Below the pieces are notes generated by a model, which saw nothing but the letters and a program-made list of their open reading frames with translations, was not told the origin of the DNA and did not search any database. Shown here piece after piece: positions 1 through 11,072 of a stretch of DNA of 64,000 bases. This DNA is from Staphylotrichum longicolle (taxonomy: Eukaryota; Ascomycota; Sordariomycetes; Sordariales; Chaetomiaceae): contig JAHCVI010000001.1 of assembly GCA_019096155.1 (NCBI GenBank), positions 992,001 to 1,056,000 on the forward strand. Reading direction: 5' to 3'. Both the position numbers and the translations under genes were made by a program. Each line of letters opens with the position of its first letter. Position 1 is the first letter of the stretch.

Positions 1-234
1 GCTACAGGGAAGGTCGAGGCCACGTTTACCTCGCCGACGTTTGATCCTCCGATGGTTTCTTCAGGGGCAGAAGAGCGGGAGCTGGTCATGATATACTGGA
101 CCATTCTGCTCCGACCCGAAGACCCGTCGAACGTCGGAGACGCTTCCGCAAAGTTTACGAGGGTGGGTTTCGCGCAGATATTCGAGCGAAGGTGGCAGCG
201 CCCAGATGACTGGAGGTCGCTGGAGCTGGTCTAG
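1..234 (+). CDS. 3' end of an unknown gene, cut by the window edge
   Basis: The forward frame starting at base 1 is open for 77 codons and ends at a TAG at 232-234. The encoded tail looks protein-like: mixed hydrophobic and charged residues, with the tripeptide WTI and an ending DWRSLELV. It points toward the next gene, which runs the other way and ends at 372, so the two are convergent. I do not recognise the family. The last 25 residues recall the C-terminal ends of HET-domain proteins (a R[VI]G[FI]AxIF stretch followed by W and a short acidic/hydrophobic end), but this is only an impression. It could also be a chance open frame, since only 234 bases are visible. Confidence 0.4.
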   Translation, partial: ATGKVEATFTSPTFDPPMVSSGAEERELVMIYWTILLRPEDPSNVGDASAKFTRVGFAQIFERRWQRPDDWRSLELV

Positions 235-371
235 GACAGAGTATTCTCGTATTCTCAATCTACGCAGTTCTTCGGAAGCATCTACCCTACGAGCCTTTTC
301 TACCATGGAACAGAACGGGAAGTTTCCTTTAAAGAGGGAGAGCCTCCTGAGAGTGCCCACAAATACATCAT

Positions 372-1460
372 CTATGAACAAAACCCCGGCAGCTGCTCTG
401 CTGCCCCTGGCGCAGCACAGGCCTGAGCAAGTGACAACGCATACTGCAGCAAGGCGAGATCGTACTGCTTCTTAGCATACACGGTCGACACGACCCCCGC
501 AGCCAAACCCATCACGGCTAGGACCCCAACTGCAGTGGCTATCCAGAAGGTGGTAAAGGCAAGCACGTTGCTGCGGTTCCTGTCCAACGCGAGCTGCTGC
601 AGTCCGCTGGGAGGCCCCTCGAGAACTTGCTGGAGCTCCTCGATTCTCTTGCGCCAGTATGAATAGTCGTCGAGGTCGAGAGCCCTCTTCCTTCCAAAAT
701 AGCCGAGGCCGTAAAAGGGGCGGCCGTGTTTTCTAAGTAGCGCCTCAGTGGCTGTATCCCCAAAGGGGAAGAGAAGATTTAGTGTGTCAATGGCTTCCGC
801 AAGGATTGCGGCAGGCAGAGCTGAATCTTCTTTGAACCTGAGGTGATTCCATAGGCAAATCTTGTGCTCGTACACGGTGATGACCCTCCCCACCCAGTCG
901 ATCGAGAGGTGTTCAAGGAGGTTGTGGGTCCAGCGTATACTGAAGCCGAAATTGGTGACGAGGTTTGTCATTGTCAGATCACCCTTGATCTTGACTGTCG
1001 CCGCAGCTTTCTTGAGAGGCTCTTCTTTGGGCGGTTGAAATGCTGACTGCAGCACTGTCTCCAGACTTTGGTCCTCGGCCCAGCCGAGCACTGGGAAGTT
1101 GGCGTGGAGCAGCTCGGCGGTTGACCGGACGTTGACAGCCAACCACAGGCTAGCCGCCAAGTCCACCGTCTTTGACACGACAGAATTGGCGAGGCTTTTG
1201 TGCTGGAGCTTTTGGCCGACGGCTTGGACAATTTCGAATCTCGTAGAGGCCCTTAGACGCCTGATTTCGTCGATTACGCCGAGTACGTCGTTCAGCGACA
1301 GAGGACTCAGCGCGCTCGATGGGGCATTGAGAGCCTTGCCCTTGGCCGAAAGGTATTCCTGTACCACGACATAATCCGCAGCATCAACAGAGAGTTCTTG
1401 CTCTGACAGTTTTGGCCATATCTGGCGCAGGAGCTGAAGGTCTTTCTCGTTGGGCGTCAT
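372..1460 (-). CDS. Conserved fungal one-pass membrane protein, function unknown (362 aa)
   Basis: A single uninterrupted exon encodes 362 residues. Most of the protein is a helical, soluble-looking domain (about 1-290) without a motif I can assign. One strong transmembrane segment lies at about residues 299-329 (rich in Val, Ala and Gly). It is followed by a short tail with a KKQYDLALLQYAL stretch and an AQACAAP motif that I have seen in fungal proteins of unknown function. There is no N-terminal signal peptide, so the large domain is probably cytosolic and the protein tail-anchored, or nearly so; this is inference. It is divergent with the protease/zinc-finger gene across a 360-base gap, so the two may share a promoter region. 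Some relatives of this type sit beside HET and STAND genes in Sordariomycetes, which fits the neighbourhood but gives no function. Confidence 0.75.
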   Translation of the reverse strand: MTPNEKDLQLLRQIWPKLSEQELSVDAADYVVVQEYLSAKGKALNAPSSALSPLSLNDVLGVIDEIRRLRASTRFEIVQAVGQKLQHKSLANSVVSKTVDLAASLWLAVNVRSTAELLHANFPVLGWAEDQSLETVLQSAFQPPKEEPLKKAAATVKIKGDLTMTNLVTNFGFSIRWTHNLLEHLSIDWVGRVITVYEHKICLWNHLRFKEDSALPAAILAEAIDTLNLLFPFGDTATEALLRKHGRPFYGLGYFGRKRALDLDDYSYWRKRIEELQQVLEGPPSGLQQLALDRNRSNVLAFTTFWIATAVGVLAVMGLAAGVVSTVYAKKQYDLALLQYALSLAQACAAPGAAEQLPGFCS

Positions 1461-1820
1461 CTTCGTTTGCGGGAGAAACTACTGGGACTTGGTGACGTCG
1501 AAAACAGAGAGGGGACGCCGTCTCCGTCTCGCTCCCCGCCAAAGTCGAAACTCAAATGGCGGCCTCATCTGGCATAGGGTGGCTGAGTCTCGCAGCTTCG
1601 CTATCCCGCGCGGTAAGGTCGCTAATTGGACGCCATGAGAAAGCTCGTGCAGTCGTGGCAGGGGTCGATTCTTCAGCTTCGCCCCCTCAGCAACGGCAAC
1701 CCCTCGCAAGGCTCCAAGGCGTTTTTGGAGTCATTTTTGTCGTTTCCTCGCGACAGTCGTGGTCTGGACACCATTTTCATCACCACATTCTAAGTGCCTC
1801 AGTTGCCTAGTCGTTATGTG
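1461..1820. promoter_or_regulatory. Divergent intergenic region
   Basis: This 360-base gap separates two genes that point away from each other and should hold both promoters. I see no clear TATA box and no other gene. A GTG at 1794 is in frame with the downstream gene, but fungal genes start at ATG, so the real start is 1821 or 1833. Confidence 0.5.
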
Positions 1821-4800
1821 ATGCTGGCAGCGATGTCGCAGCTCGATTCGACGGCCACTGCCTGCGACACGCGGGACAATTCGAGAAAACGGAAGGCGCA
1901 GTTTCCAATCTTTCCTCCCAGATTGAAAAAGCTGATATTCCAGACCGCTGCCGAGGAAGGCACGCAGAATCTTCAAACCATCGCTCCTCCAACGCCTGCT
2001 GCGACATCCTCCTCACCTGCCCAAAGCATCCCGAGCGCCAATGGAACCTCGGGAGACAACGGCATCTCGGGCACCGAGTCTTGGACAACCACTATCGACC
2101 TTTCTGCACAGAGCGGGAATCTGGTCTGCTTTCATCGAAATCTCTACTATGGGCTGCACACCAAGATCAAGTGCCCCGACGTCGCAGCTCGTGTGTGGGC
2201 CCAAGATATCAAGAGGCGTCTGTCTCTTGATTTGGTCCCCGCGCAGGAGCGCGTGTCACGAAAGAAGAAGAACTCTGCCGTGGAGCTGGACCTGCGCATG
2301 TCCGGTACCGCACAATCTGGCGCAGCGACAATCACTCTCGTGCCTGCCATCTGGATCTTGTGCGGCAGCCAGTACTGCAAGAAAAAGATTGAGAAAGAGG
2401 TGGCCAAGATGACTTGGTTGCGTATCTTCAGTTACGCAATCGAGATACACAAAGGAGCACCAATCCTCGCCGCGTCGCATCAACCCATGGCGGTACCCCT
2501 GGAGATGCTGGACCTCGGACACCCCGTCCCCTTGCCCTCTTCTTCTTCGGACAACTTTCGATTGCACATCCACCTGGAGGATGATGAGACATCCGCTCGC
2601 TCGGCATGCGGGAGGCTCTGCTGCTTCACTCTCCTCCACAACAACCTCGAACCCATGCAACGCTTCTCGAGGCTGGGAGGGATGATGGATGTGGCAACAA
2701 ACGGCCAAACCACAACCTATGGCCTCACAACAGCTCATGGAATATTCCAACTTCTTGACATGGGCCAGGCTAAGCTCGGTGTCAGTCTCGAAGCCAGCGA
2801 TTCAGAGTCGGATTTTGACTCGGATTCTGAAAATGAATCTACCGTTGGCGAAGGCGAAGGCTTCAATTCCAAACCAAAGGGCGACAACACGGACGATTCA
2901 TATTCCTGCTGTAGCTCCGATTCATCACTCTCATCCGCCTTGACGCCGAATGGACTCGATTCTCTAGGCTACAGGGGACCCCTTAGCGTCAAGAACTGGG
3001 TCCCGATCACGTCCACAGGGCCAGTCAACTTTCTCGGTCGAGGGACATTGGAAATGCGCTCCCAATCAACAGAATGGTGGTCGGAGCTGCACACAGTCGC
3101 CAAGCAGCCATTCTTTCTCTCCCACAGCGCTGATTTCGCATTGCTGAGAATCTCACAATCCGTCAGCCTGCAAAATACGTATGGTAAAGGCAGAGGGGGT
3201 CCAGGCCCAGTGCCCGGAATTGTGCGGGAGTTTTGGAGTTATGAGGACCCTGATTCCGGCGTTGTTCAGATCCTCGCCGACGCAGCAGATCCCGTTGAGG
3301 GCTATCTCCTGCCGGATGCAGCTGACATCAGGTTTGGAGAAGACAATATCCAGACCAGGAAGATTGAATTGTCTGCGCCATTATGTAGGTTACCCTCAAC
3401 TTGTTTCTTGGTAACTTGAAACCGGCAAGACTAACCCCATCATCTTACCAGCCACAGGATCATCAGGGGCGTGGGTGGTCCGAGGAGACCGCGTTTACGG
3501 AGTCATTATTGCCGTTTATGAGCGCGAGCCATATGCGCACATGGTTACGTCAAGAAAGCTTTGCAGCGACATAGCGGGCTCGCTCCCTGGCTCTATCCTT
3601 GCGAGGCCCAGTACATTTATCGATGCTGTTGACGACTCTGACAAGACACCGCTAGCGACGCACCCGGACCAAAGTGAACAATCCGCTCTTGTCAGGACGG
3701 ATATACAGATGGATACGGGATCAGGCTTCCAGTCAACACCAAAGCTGCAACCAGAAAGTGCCAAATCGCAAAAAACCAACTCCGTGGAGACCGAGACCAA
3801 GGATACTCCAGCGGTTCCAACACCCGGTGTTTCCAGAGACGGGGCACTAGAGAGTGAATCAAAGCGCTCTGACGTGGAATCCGGAAACAAGGAAAGCAAC
3901 AGCCGTGCTCGTCGGCCCGCGAGTCTCAGTCATCAAGAACTGAGTTGTCCCTTCCGGAAAAGAAATCCTATCCGCTTCAACGTCCGAAATTTTCAAAACT
4001 GCGCCTTGCAGTCCTTCCCGGACATGTCACAGCTCAAGTAAGGCTTTGTCCTCAGTACGGATAACAGCACAGCTAACAGCAAAATTATAGGCGTCACATC
4101 AAGAACTTTCATAAGAGATCGACGGTGCTTCCTTATTCTTGCCCGAGATGTAAAAGGCAACTTGGGAATCGGACGGCACTTGTCGATCACCTCGGGGCCC
4201 GCGAGCCGTGCGCATATGAGTTCGAGAGGCCCTCCATTGGAAACCCAGAGGACGGAATCAACCTCAGCATCGAAGCTATTCTGAACGGCCGATCAGCGAA
4301 CCGCAGAGTTCACACATGGGAAAGTTTATGGCGCGTCCTTTTCCCTATCGATGACGATATTCCAGACTCGAGTAAGTATTGCTTTGCTACTTTTTCTTGG
4401 CCCACCCTGGAGCCTTTGTTAACTCGAGTGCAGCGTTTACACCACCGACCGATGGGGTCGAGGTGGTCGCGCAGCTCAAGTCTGAACCGCACCTTGCTGA
4501 ACTGAGCAAGCGCCTGGCCCTCGAACTTGGGCCGGAGCACGAACGCCACGTTCTAGCGCTCGTGGACATATGCCAAGAGTATATCGACGAAGTCTTTGCC
4601 ACGTGCCACGGCCAGAAATCAGATACTCCGGTCCCAGCCTCACCACGGATACGGACGAGGTTCCTGTCGCCGTCTCTCACGGTGGCTCCATCGTTGGCCG
4701 ATACGATCAGCACCGCCCAGACCCCAAGGAGTAGCTGGAGTGGTAGCTTGACACCTGTGCTCTCGCCGGGGCTGCAGCAGGTCCCTTTCGACTTCCTAGG

Positions 4801-5152
4801 AACCAGACGGGGATTCGAAGTACCCGCCTCTATGTGGGACGCACGCCAAACACGCAACGTACCAAGACAACCTAGAGGTCCGTCGGCGGGTGATGCGGAG
4901 TCTGTCCGAGTCGTGAATGGTATGATGTCGCATAACCTGCCCTATCCTGAGACTTCAGTTTTTGACGAGGCTCCCCTCGGTTGGCTGGCGCATGCCCCGG
5001 ATAGCACTTCCATGATGTATACCCTCCCCAGCAGCGAATTTGACCCTGGCCGGGTGGCGTCATCCAAAGGCCAGGCAGAGGTTGTTTCTGATGACGCAGG
5101 GGAGCGAGTGTTTGAAGGGTCACTGGAAGATGATGAGCGGACTGTATTGTAA
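1821..5152 (+). CDS. Trypsin-like protease domain fused to a C2HC zinc finger (about 1049 aa)
   Basis: Four exons: 1821-3384, 3452-4037, 4091-4371 and 4434-5152, joined by good GT-AG sites in matching phase. Three motifs in the right order suggest a chymotrypsin-fold serine protease. They are LTTAHG (His306), SADFALLRI (Asp438) and GSSGAWVV (Ser526, in the place of the usual GDSG). The first intron interrupts the protein just before the serine motif. After a Ser/Thr/Glu-rich linker, a finger C734-x2-C737-x12-H750-x6-C757 follows, preceded by a basic stretch. The rest (about 780-1049) is low in motifs. There is no signal peptide, so the protein should be intracellular. The ATG at 1833 is an alternative start. 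Known: protease-like domains of this kind occur as effector domains in fungal STAND proteins. Inferred: a regulatory or immune-type protease. Function is unproven. Confidence 0.7.
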
Positions 5153-5944
5153 AGTAGGTAGTTATTGAATACTTTTCATGTGGGACTTTGATCGTTTCGT
5201 ATCCGCCCATTCCATGGGTAGATGTCCATGAATGCCCAGAGATGCCCGACGAGGTGGGATGATGTTGCAATGGAGAAATGAGCTAGCAGCAAACACTTTG
5301 ACCCGCTCCTGTGCTGCGCCCCAGAGAACAGTCCTGTGAGGTTGCAACGGGCTTGAAGAATCAAAAGTTAGCGGCGTCTTGACTGGTGCTGTTGGCGGCG
5401 TTGCGGCAAAAACGGGCTAGCACCATGATGGACTCGGAGCGGTTCGTTGAAAAGACTCAGAAGAGTCGGTTCTTGTGAGCATTCCCCTTATAAATTCCCT
5501 GAACGGCTCGAATCTCGCGATGCCAAGCCGGTTAAAGTGCCTGGGGTTCATCCAAGCAACCCCAACGGTGGTTAGGTTGACTGCAGGGTATCTTACACAG
5601 TAGTGTACGGTGATGGCGTCCCAGGGGTGAGCCTCAATCTTAAAGGGTGGATCTCGGCTAGCGGTATCTATGCGGTTGGCTGTGAATGCCTCGAGCAATA
5701 GCTATTAGCGTGGTCTTGCCGTCTGCTTGTCTGTTTGGTTTCAACTTTCTTGCTGCGACCGCGCTTCGGGCGGGCCTCACTTGGCTCCCTCTCGACATCC
5801 ACCCCTACGGTCTCCTTCTTTGACACTCTTGTTCTAAAAGACACTGGCTCCTTCAAGTCGTCCGTTTCCTCTCGCCACCGCGCCACACCCCCCACAAACG
5901 GCCACTCCTCATCCGCGCCGCACTTGAGCCCACCCATCAGCAAT
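5153..5944. other. Gene-free gap, 5' flank of the DUF7136 gene
   Basis: No convincing gene. A 93-codon reverse frame (5417-5698) looks faintly protein-like but has no recognisable motif and no support. The forward frame that runs into the next gene from 5735 contains ATGs upstream of 5945, but that part lacks secretory character and is better read as 5' leader. Confidence 0.4.
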
Positions 5945-6844
5945 ATGCGCCTCTCCTCACAGACCCTCTGGTCCGTCGTGGCCTCGGTCGTCCTGCTCGG
6001 CACCGTACCGTCGGTCGCCCAGATCCCCATCATGCCATCGCCTAACGCCCCCACTGCGGTGATGCAAGTCGACCTGCTGTTCCCTCGCGACGGCCAAGTC
6101 TACACGCCCACCCCTTATATGCCCATCGTCGTCTCCGTACAGAACCCCCGTCTCGCGCGCCACACGTACCCGAGCATGCTAGTCCGCTTTCATAATCACT
6201 CCGACCCCAATGAGCGCGGCGGCATGTCGTACTATACACAGCACCTCAATGTCACCGACTGGGCTAGCAACGAGACCTTCTTCACATACACGTTCGCCGA
6301 TATGTTCGCGCACGGGGGAAACTGGTCCATCACCTGGCACCTCTCGTGGGCTAGCTGCAAGATTGATGACGGCCGCGAGGGGGCGTTCCTCGGCCTGATT
6401 GAGCGCAACTGCACCTGCGAAAGGCTCTCGAGGGCCAGCTTCATCACCAGTAACGGCGGGCAGGCGATCGATCTCGTGGCCTCGACGGCCGCCACCGCCA
6501 CCGCCAACGAGACGGCCTGCGCGGGCGGTGTTGCCATCGACGTCAGCGAGGAGACGATGCCGCTCGACACTCTGTGGCAGCCCGACTGGGTACCCTTGTC
6601 GGACGACACGTGTGTCATTGCCTCAGAGACGACGCCCTCTGCCCGGAATGCCTGCGGCGTCCGGATCGACCCGGCCCTCGCCGCCAACATTACGGCCGAC
6701 GCGAGGGCCCGGGAGTGCGCGGCGGTACACCCGCCCTCAGACTGCAAGAGCGCTGCCCGGCGGTCCGCCACCGTGGGCGTGGGCGCGGGCGTGGGGTGCG
6801 GTTTGGCGGCTGTACTCGGAGCGCTTGGCTTGTTTCTGGCTTGA
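5945..6844 (+). CDS. Secreted GPI-anchored DUF7136-family protein (299 aa)
   Basis: A single exon. The start at 5945 is chosen because it places a typical signal peptide (MRLSSQTLWSVVASVVLLG) at the N-terminus; the open frame extends further upstream without such character. The domain core begins with VDLLFPRDGQVYTPTPYMP, continues IVVSVQNP, and carries several N-glycosylation sequons and conserved cysteines. This is the layout of the fungal DUF7136 family as I remember it. The C-terminus is a small-residue region followed by a hydrophobic end (GCGLAAVLGALGLFLA), fitting a GPI-anchor signal. The protein should sit on the plasma membrane or wall. A paralogue lies at 22383-23276. No enzymatic role is known to me. 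Confidence 0.8.
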   Translation: MRLSSQTLWSVVASVVLLGTVPSVAQIPIMPSPNAPTAVMQVDLLFPRDGQVYTPTPYMPIVVSVQNPRLARHTYPSMLVRFHNHSDPNERGGMSYYTQHLNVTDWASNETFFTYTFADMFAHGGNWSITWHLSWASCKIDDGREGAFLGLIERNCTCERLSRASFITSNGGQAIDLVASTAATATANETACAGGVAIDVSEETMPLDTLWQPDWVPLSDDTCVIASETTPSARNACGVRIDPALAANITADARARECAAVHPPSDCKSAARRSATVGVGAGVGCGLAAVLGALGLFLA

Positions 6845-7397
6845 TATCCATAGTCCCATTGGGGGTCCTTGGTGAAAGCACGCCCACTCACCACCCTCCA
6901 GTGAGTCGGCCTTCGCATGTATATAAAGTCAAGGAGGCTTAATCCTAATTCTTGGGCGAGGGAACTTCTGCAGTACACTGGCTTCATTGCCTGTGTTGTA
7001 TTTCGCCCGTTTCGGCCTCCAACATGTGGCAATGGAGGCATTCTCGGCCAGGTTTGCCATGCTCAACCTGTCACTTTGGGAGACCGGTGTACCTGCGTGT
7101 ACATGCCGTGCCGACATCCATCCGCAAACCCACAGATACGGCGAGGCCGGGAGATTGAGACATCTAGAGGTAGAACAAGAGAGTGGGAGAGTGGCGAGGA
7201 TCGACGCGACAATGGGCCGGGATGGGTTGGATGCTCCGAGACTCGGCCAGCCGGGAGGACTTGGGTTGATATTGGGTACTGAAGCTTCAAGAAGTCAAAC
7301 CAAATGAAGGCTCGCCCAATCTCCCGAGTCAGTACCAGTCGAGCCCTCACTCGTACACAACACTCCATTCCTTTCCTTAGGTACACAACCCTTTCCC
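6845..7397. other. Gene-free gap
   Basis: Several short overlapping frames but none with protein-like features. A TATATAAA lies near 6919 and a CCTTAGGTAC motif at 7375-7384, just before the relic that follows. These may be remains of that relic's promoter. Confidence 0.35.
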
Positions 7398-7869
7398 TTG
7401 GCACTTCCTTCTCGACTTCTCCATCTAAAACAACGTCGACGACCTGGCCACCAAAATCGTGGTGTTCGGGCAGAGGGAAGAACGCCTGTCTGGGTGCCAT
7501 TCCAGGATGGCGTGTTTGTGTGCCAGGCGGCAGGCCTCGAGGATGAGCTGGAGCCTTTACTCTCTGTCGCAGCCCTTGTCCGTCCCTTGCAGGGAGAGGA
7601 CTGCCTCTCAATGTTACCAAACGATATATTCGAAGTCTTGAAAACTGGCGACGGCAAGATCGCATACAAGCCGACAGCGCGATATGTCAATGCAGCGCAT
7701 CTCGGCGAACCGGGCGTACAACATCGAGCCCATAAGCTGGACCTGTTCTTCTCCCTCAACCGAGATCAACGAATTCAGCCATTCGTCGCAGTGCAATCTG
7801 ACAGAACTGGAACACATATTCGAGCTAGACTCTGTACTCGATGAACTATCCCTCAAGAACTGTCGTTAG
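7398..7869 (+). pseudogene. Decayed gene fragment, KilA-N/APSES-like signature
   Basis: The frame from 7398 to 7844 has no ATG start (it is merely open) yet encodes a strongly protein-like string: a VWVPFQDGVFVCQAAGLEDE segment, then KIAYKPTARYVNAAHL. The 'Y-x-N-A-[TA]-H-L' pattern recalls KilA-N/APSES DNA-binding domains, and the VPFxDGVFxCxAxGL phrase recalls the segment that follows it. Near 7790 the sense shifts by one frame. The other frame then reads CNLTELEHIFELDSVLDEL before a TAG at 7867-7869. A start codon is missing, and a frame change falls inside what should be one domain without an intron between. I therefore read this as a relic of a larger gene. The family assignment is a guess from pattern only; the coding character is the firmer part. 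Confidence 0.4.
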
Positions 7870-8925
7870 GGTTTGAGAAGGTCAATTCTGCGGAGTGTTC
7901 AGTGTTCTTCGTCTCTTCGTTGGCCTGAAAGGAAACTCTGAAAGGCGCATGAATACGTGCGCGAGGTTACCTTAGGTAGAATCAAGGTGGGGGAGGCGGG
8001 GAGCCAGAGTCAAAGATTCGGCAGAGCTCGCCATGCTCCAGCTCGATGCAACCTGGCAGGCATCTTTCTGATGGCATGATTCAGTTCAAGTCCCGACTGA
8101 GAGCTGCCATCTGCCGGCTTTCCACCAAAAGCCCCCCACGTCCCGGTGCATTCAAATTCCCCGAAAACACCCTGAAAGAGGTCGAGCTATTAATGGTCTT
8201 TTGTATGTTCTCCGCGGGGAGTCAAGGTCGACGAGGCACTGAAAAGGCTAGCCGCATGCCGGGCTCGGATTCGGTTTCCCACCCCGGCGGGCACCGGGTC
8301 GTCGTGCACGCATTTCACGTTGTTCAGGTGCCTCTGAGAGGTCTGGCCTGAACCAAGATTGAAAAAGCTCAGCATGTCGCAATCGGGGCACCGATTGCGT
8401 CAAGGCTGCAGGCGGCACGTTGTTGGCTGGGGCTGTCGGCGGGTGTTAAGTAGCGCGGCGCCGATGGCGTGCCGGCCCACGGCGATGGCATCAACGGCAT
8501 CAATTGCACCAGCGAGCGTCCCACCCCGGGGAACCGCCTCCACCAAACTCCGTCAGCTCCGACACTGAAGGTGTGGGACGCGCTCCACCAGCAGCCCATG
8601 CCGCACGTTTCTGCTGGGTGTTATTGGGCCGAGATGCGTGCGTACTGGACGTGCTAGTTCCTCCTCGGGGCCTAGGTGGGTTAGTTGCGCATGAGCCGGG
8701 TCTGGATTGATTCATCAGTCCCCTTGGAGACAAGGGCCCTTGATACTTGAAAAACGCAAAGGCAGGTCAACAGAATTTACTAGGGTATAAATATGCCATC
8801 CACGTCGCGCTGCAACTTGCCAAACCCTGGAGTCTCGGTCCTGAGCCTGCGTTCCTCCCTACACAACAGGTCGACATCGAAAGTTGGGACTCGTTGGAAA
8901 GGCAAAGACCGCCTATCCAGCAACA
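7870..8925. other. Gene-free gap, 5' flank of the MFS transporter gene
   Basis: No gene recognised. It holds an ACCTTAGGTAG motif at 7969-7979 (see the dispersed-motif finding) and a TATA box near its right end. The short open frames on either strand lack protein character. Confidence 0.4.
8786..8793 (+). promoter_or_regulatory. Probable TATA box of the MFS transporter gene
   Basis: TATAAATA lies 133 bases upstream of the ATG at 8926, a usual distance for fungal promoters with a short leader. No other gene start is close. Confidence 0.45.
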
Positions 8926-11072
8926 ATGGCGGACGAGAAGAAGCAGATTGCCACCCTGGCTGAAAGCCAGCTTAGCCGGAGTTCAGATGACGAGGGCCAG
9001 GAAGTAGCACCATGGACCGAAGCTGAGGAGCAGGCGCTGGTGCGGAGGTATATCATCATGCTGTCCAGTGTGCAGAAGAGCACTTGAAAAAGAAAACTTC
9101 ACTGACACATTGACCCGCCTACCCGCAAAACAGAGTCGATTTCCTAGTCGTGCCGATCCTCACCCTCGGGCTCTTTGCCCTGCAGCTCGACAGAGGCAAC
9201 ATGTGTGTTTCCCCCTCCAGATCAATACCAGCCTTCGTTTCGGTCCAAGAATCCTGACTCTTTATTCACTAGCGGCAACGCCTTGACGGATTTCTTCCTT
9301 CAGGATGTCGGAATCACTCAGTTTCAGTTCAACATTGGCCAGCAGCTGCTCTCTGCCGGTATCGTCCTGCTCGAAGTCAGTCCTGATATCTTCACGATAA
9401 ACGCCTCCAGAAAAGCGACGGCTAATTTGACGGACAGATCCCGAGCAATATTTTGCTGTACCGTTTTGGGCCAACACTCTGGATTGGGTGTCAAATCATT
9501 GCATGGTACGGTTTGACGATCACTGGAGTTTCCTCTGTGGCTGAGGAACTCGGTGCTGACCGAAAACAGGGGGCTTGTTGCTACTTTCCAGGCTTTCCAG
9601 AAGGGCCTCGGAGCATATCTGTCGACCCGACTGCTGCTCGGGTATGGGCTCCCACTTTCTCATATTCTGTACTGTTCTCAACTGACCTGCGTCATCAAGG
9701 CTCCTCGAATCCGGCTTCATCCCCGCCGCTCTGTATACCCTCACCCGCTGGTATAAGCGTGGCGAGACAACGAAGCGCTTTGCGTGGTACTACCTTGGCA
9801 ACTTGATTGCCGGTGGTTGCTCCGGGCTTGCCGCCTACGGAATGTGAGAACCCCTGTTCCTACTCCCATAAGTAGTCTACCGACTTGGCTAACTCTCAAT
9901 CCAGCCTCCACATGAGAGGCATCGGTGGCTTGGCTGGCTGGCAATGGATGTTCCTGGTATGTTAAATCAACTGCGCTGTTTTCCATGGTACCTTAGTGGG
10001 ACCAGTTCTGACAAGAGACACACAGATCGAAGGCGCGTTTACCGTCCTTGTGGGCGTCGTGTTCATCTCCATCTTCCCGCGCTCCCCTGCGAACCCAGTC
10101 TCCCTCCTGGGGTACCGCTATTTCACCGAGCGCGAGGCCCAGATTCTGCACCAGCGAGTCATCCTCGACGACCCGACCAAGGTCCAGCCTCGTCCAAATG
10201 TCAGCCGGGCTGAGGTCAAGGCTGCTGTTAGTCAACCCCTTCACGCATCGATGCACCTCGACTTGGACTTGGACGGAGAGTGACTAACACCTAACCACCA
10301 GCTGACAAACTGGAGACTGCTCCCCCATATCCTCATGACGATTCTCGCCCTCACCCCCGCTCAGACCTTGGGCGCTTATGCCCCGTCGTTGGTCGTCTCG
10401 TTTGGCTTCGACCGGCTCAAGTCCAATGCCATGTTGTCGATCGGTTCCTGGTTGTCGATCCTCACCAACATTGGGTATGGCTGGGTCGCCGACAAGCTCA
10501 ACCGTAGAGGCCCGGTGGTGTTGGTGGGAGTCACTATTCTCTGGGCATTGATCGTGCGTTATTTCTCCTCTACCCGCGAACCCTGATTGCTCTGCGTCGA
10601 GCGTCAACTGGACGGACCCGCTAACTGAATGCTGCGTGACAGATTGCAAACTCCCAGGTGATCTATTCCAAGGATGGAAACCTGAGATTTGGTCTCCTGG
10701 TGACTGCCGTCGTGTTCCAGGTGCCCTGGCGTAAGTGCCTCCTGATATACCCCCGCACGAGTTTTACCCCCGAGCGAAGGGCTGACTTTTCGGTACACAG
10801 ACGGCGTCAACGGCGCGTGGATGTCGCTCAACGCCCGCACGGCGGGCGAGCGCTCCGTCACCATGGCCATCTTCGTCATGAGCGCGAACCTCTCGGGCAT
10901 CATCGGCAGTCAACTGTTCCAGGCCTCGGATGCGCCCTTGTACAAGAAGGGGTGGACGATCGAGGTGGCCCTGGTCTCGACTGCGTTGCTCATGTGCATC
11001 ATTGGCAACTTGCAGTACTGGGTGCTGAACCGTCTCCAGAAGCGGGAGGGCGAGGCCAGGTATCACTATTGA
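8926..11072 (+). CDS. MFS transporter, allantoate permease (Dal5-like) family (480 aa)
   Basis: Eleven exons: 8926-9047, 9134-9202, 9273-9375, 9438-9505, 9570-9641, 9700-9843, 9905-9956, 10026-10226, 10302-10553, 10643-10730 and 10801-11072. All have GT-AG introns, and the total is a multiple of three. The product follows the anion:cation symporter family of fungal organic-anion permeases. Signatures include VDFLVVPILTLGLFALQLDR, then NIGNALTDFFLQDVGIT, QQLLSAGIVLLEIPSNILLY, LLESGFIPAALYTLTRWY, and FTEREAQILHQRV with DDPTK in the central cytoplasmic loop. Twelve membrane helices are expected. Relatives import allantoate, ureidosuccinate, nicotinate-like acids or dipeptides; the substrate cannot be told from sequence. 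The C-terminus is short and basic. It ends 1.07 kb before the next gene. High intron density is normal for this family. Confidence 0.88.

Noticed and set aside
5417..5698. 93-codon reverse frame with a mildly protein-like text
   Set aside because: No start context, no motif, no neighbouring exons; composition alone is not enough.
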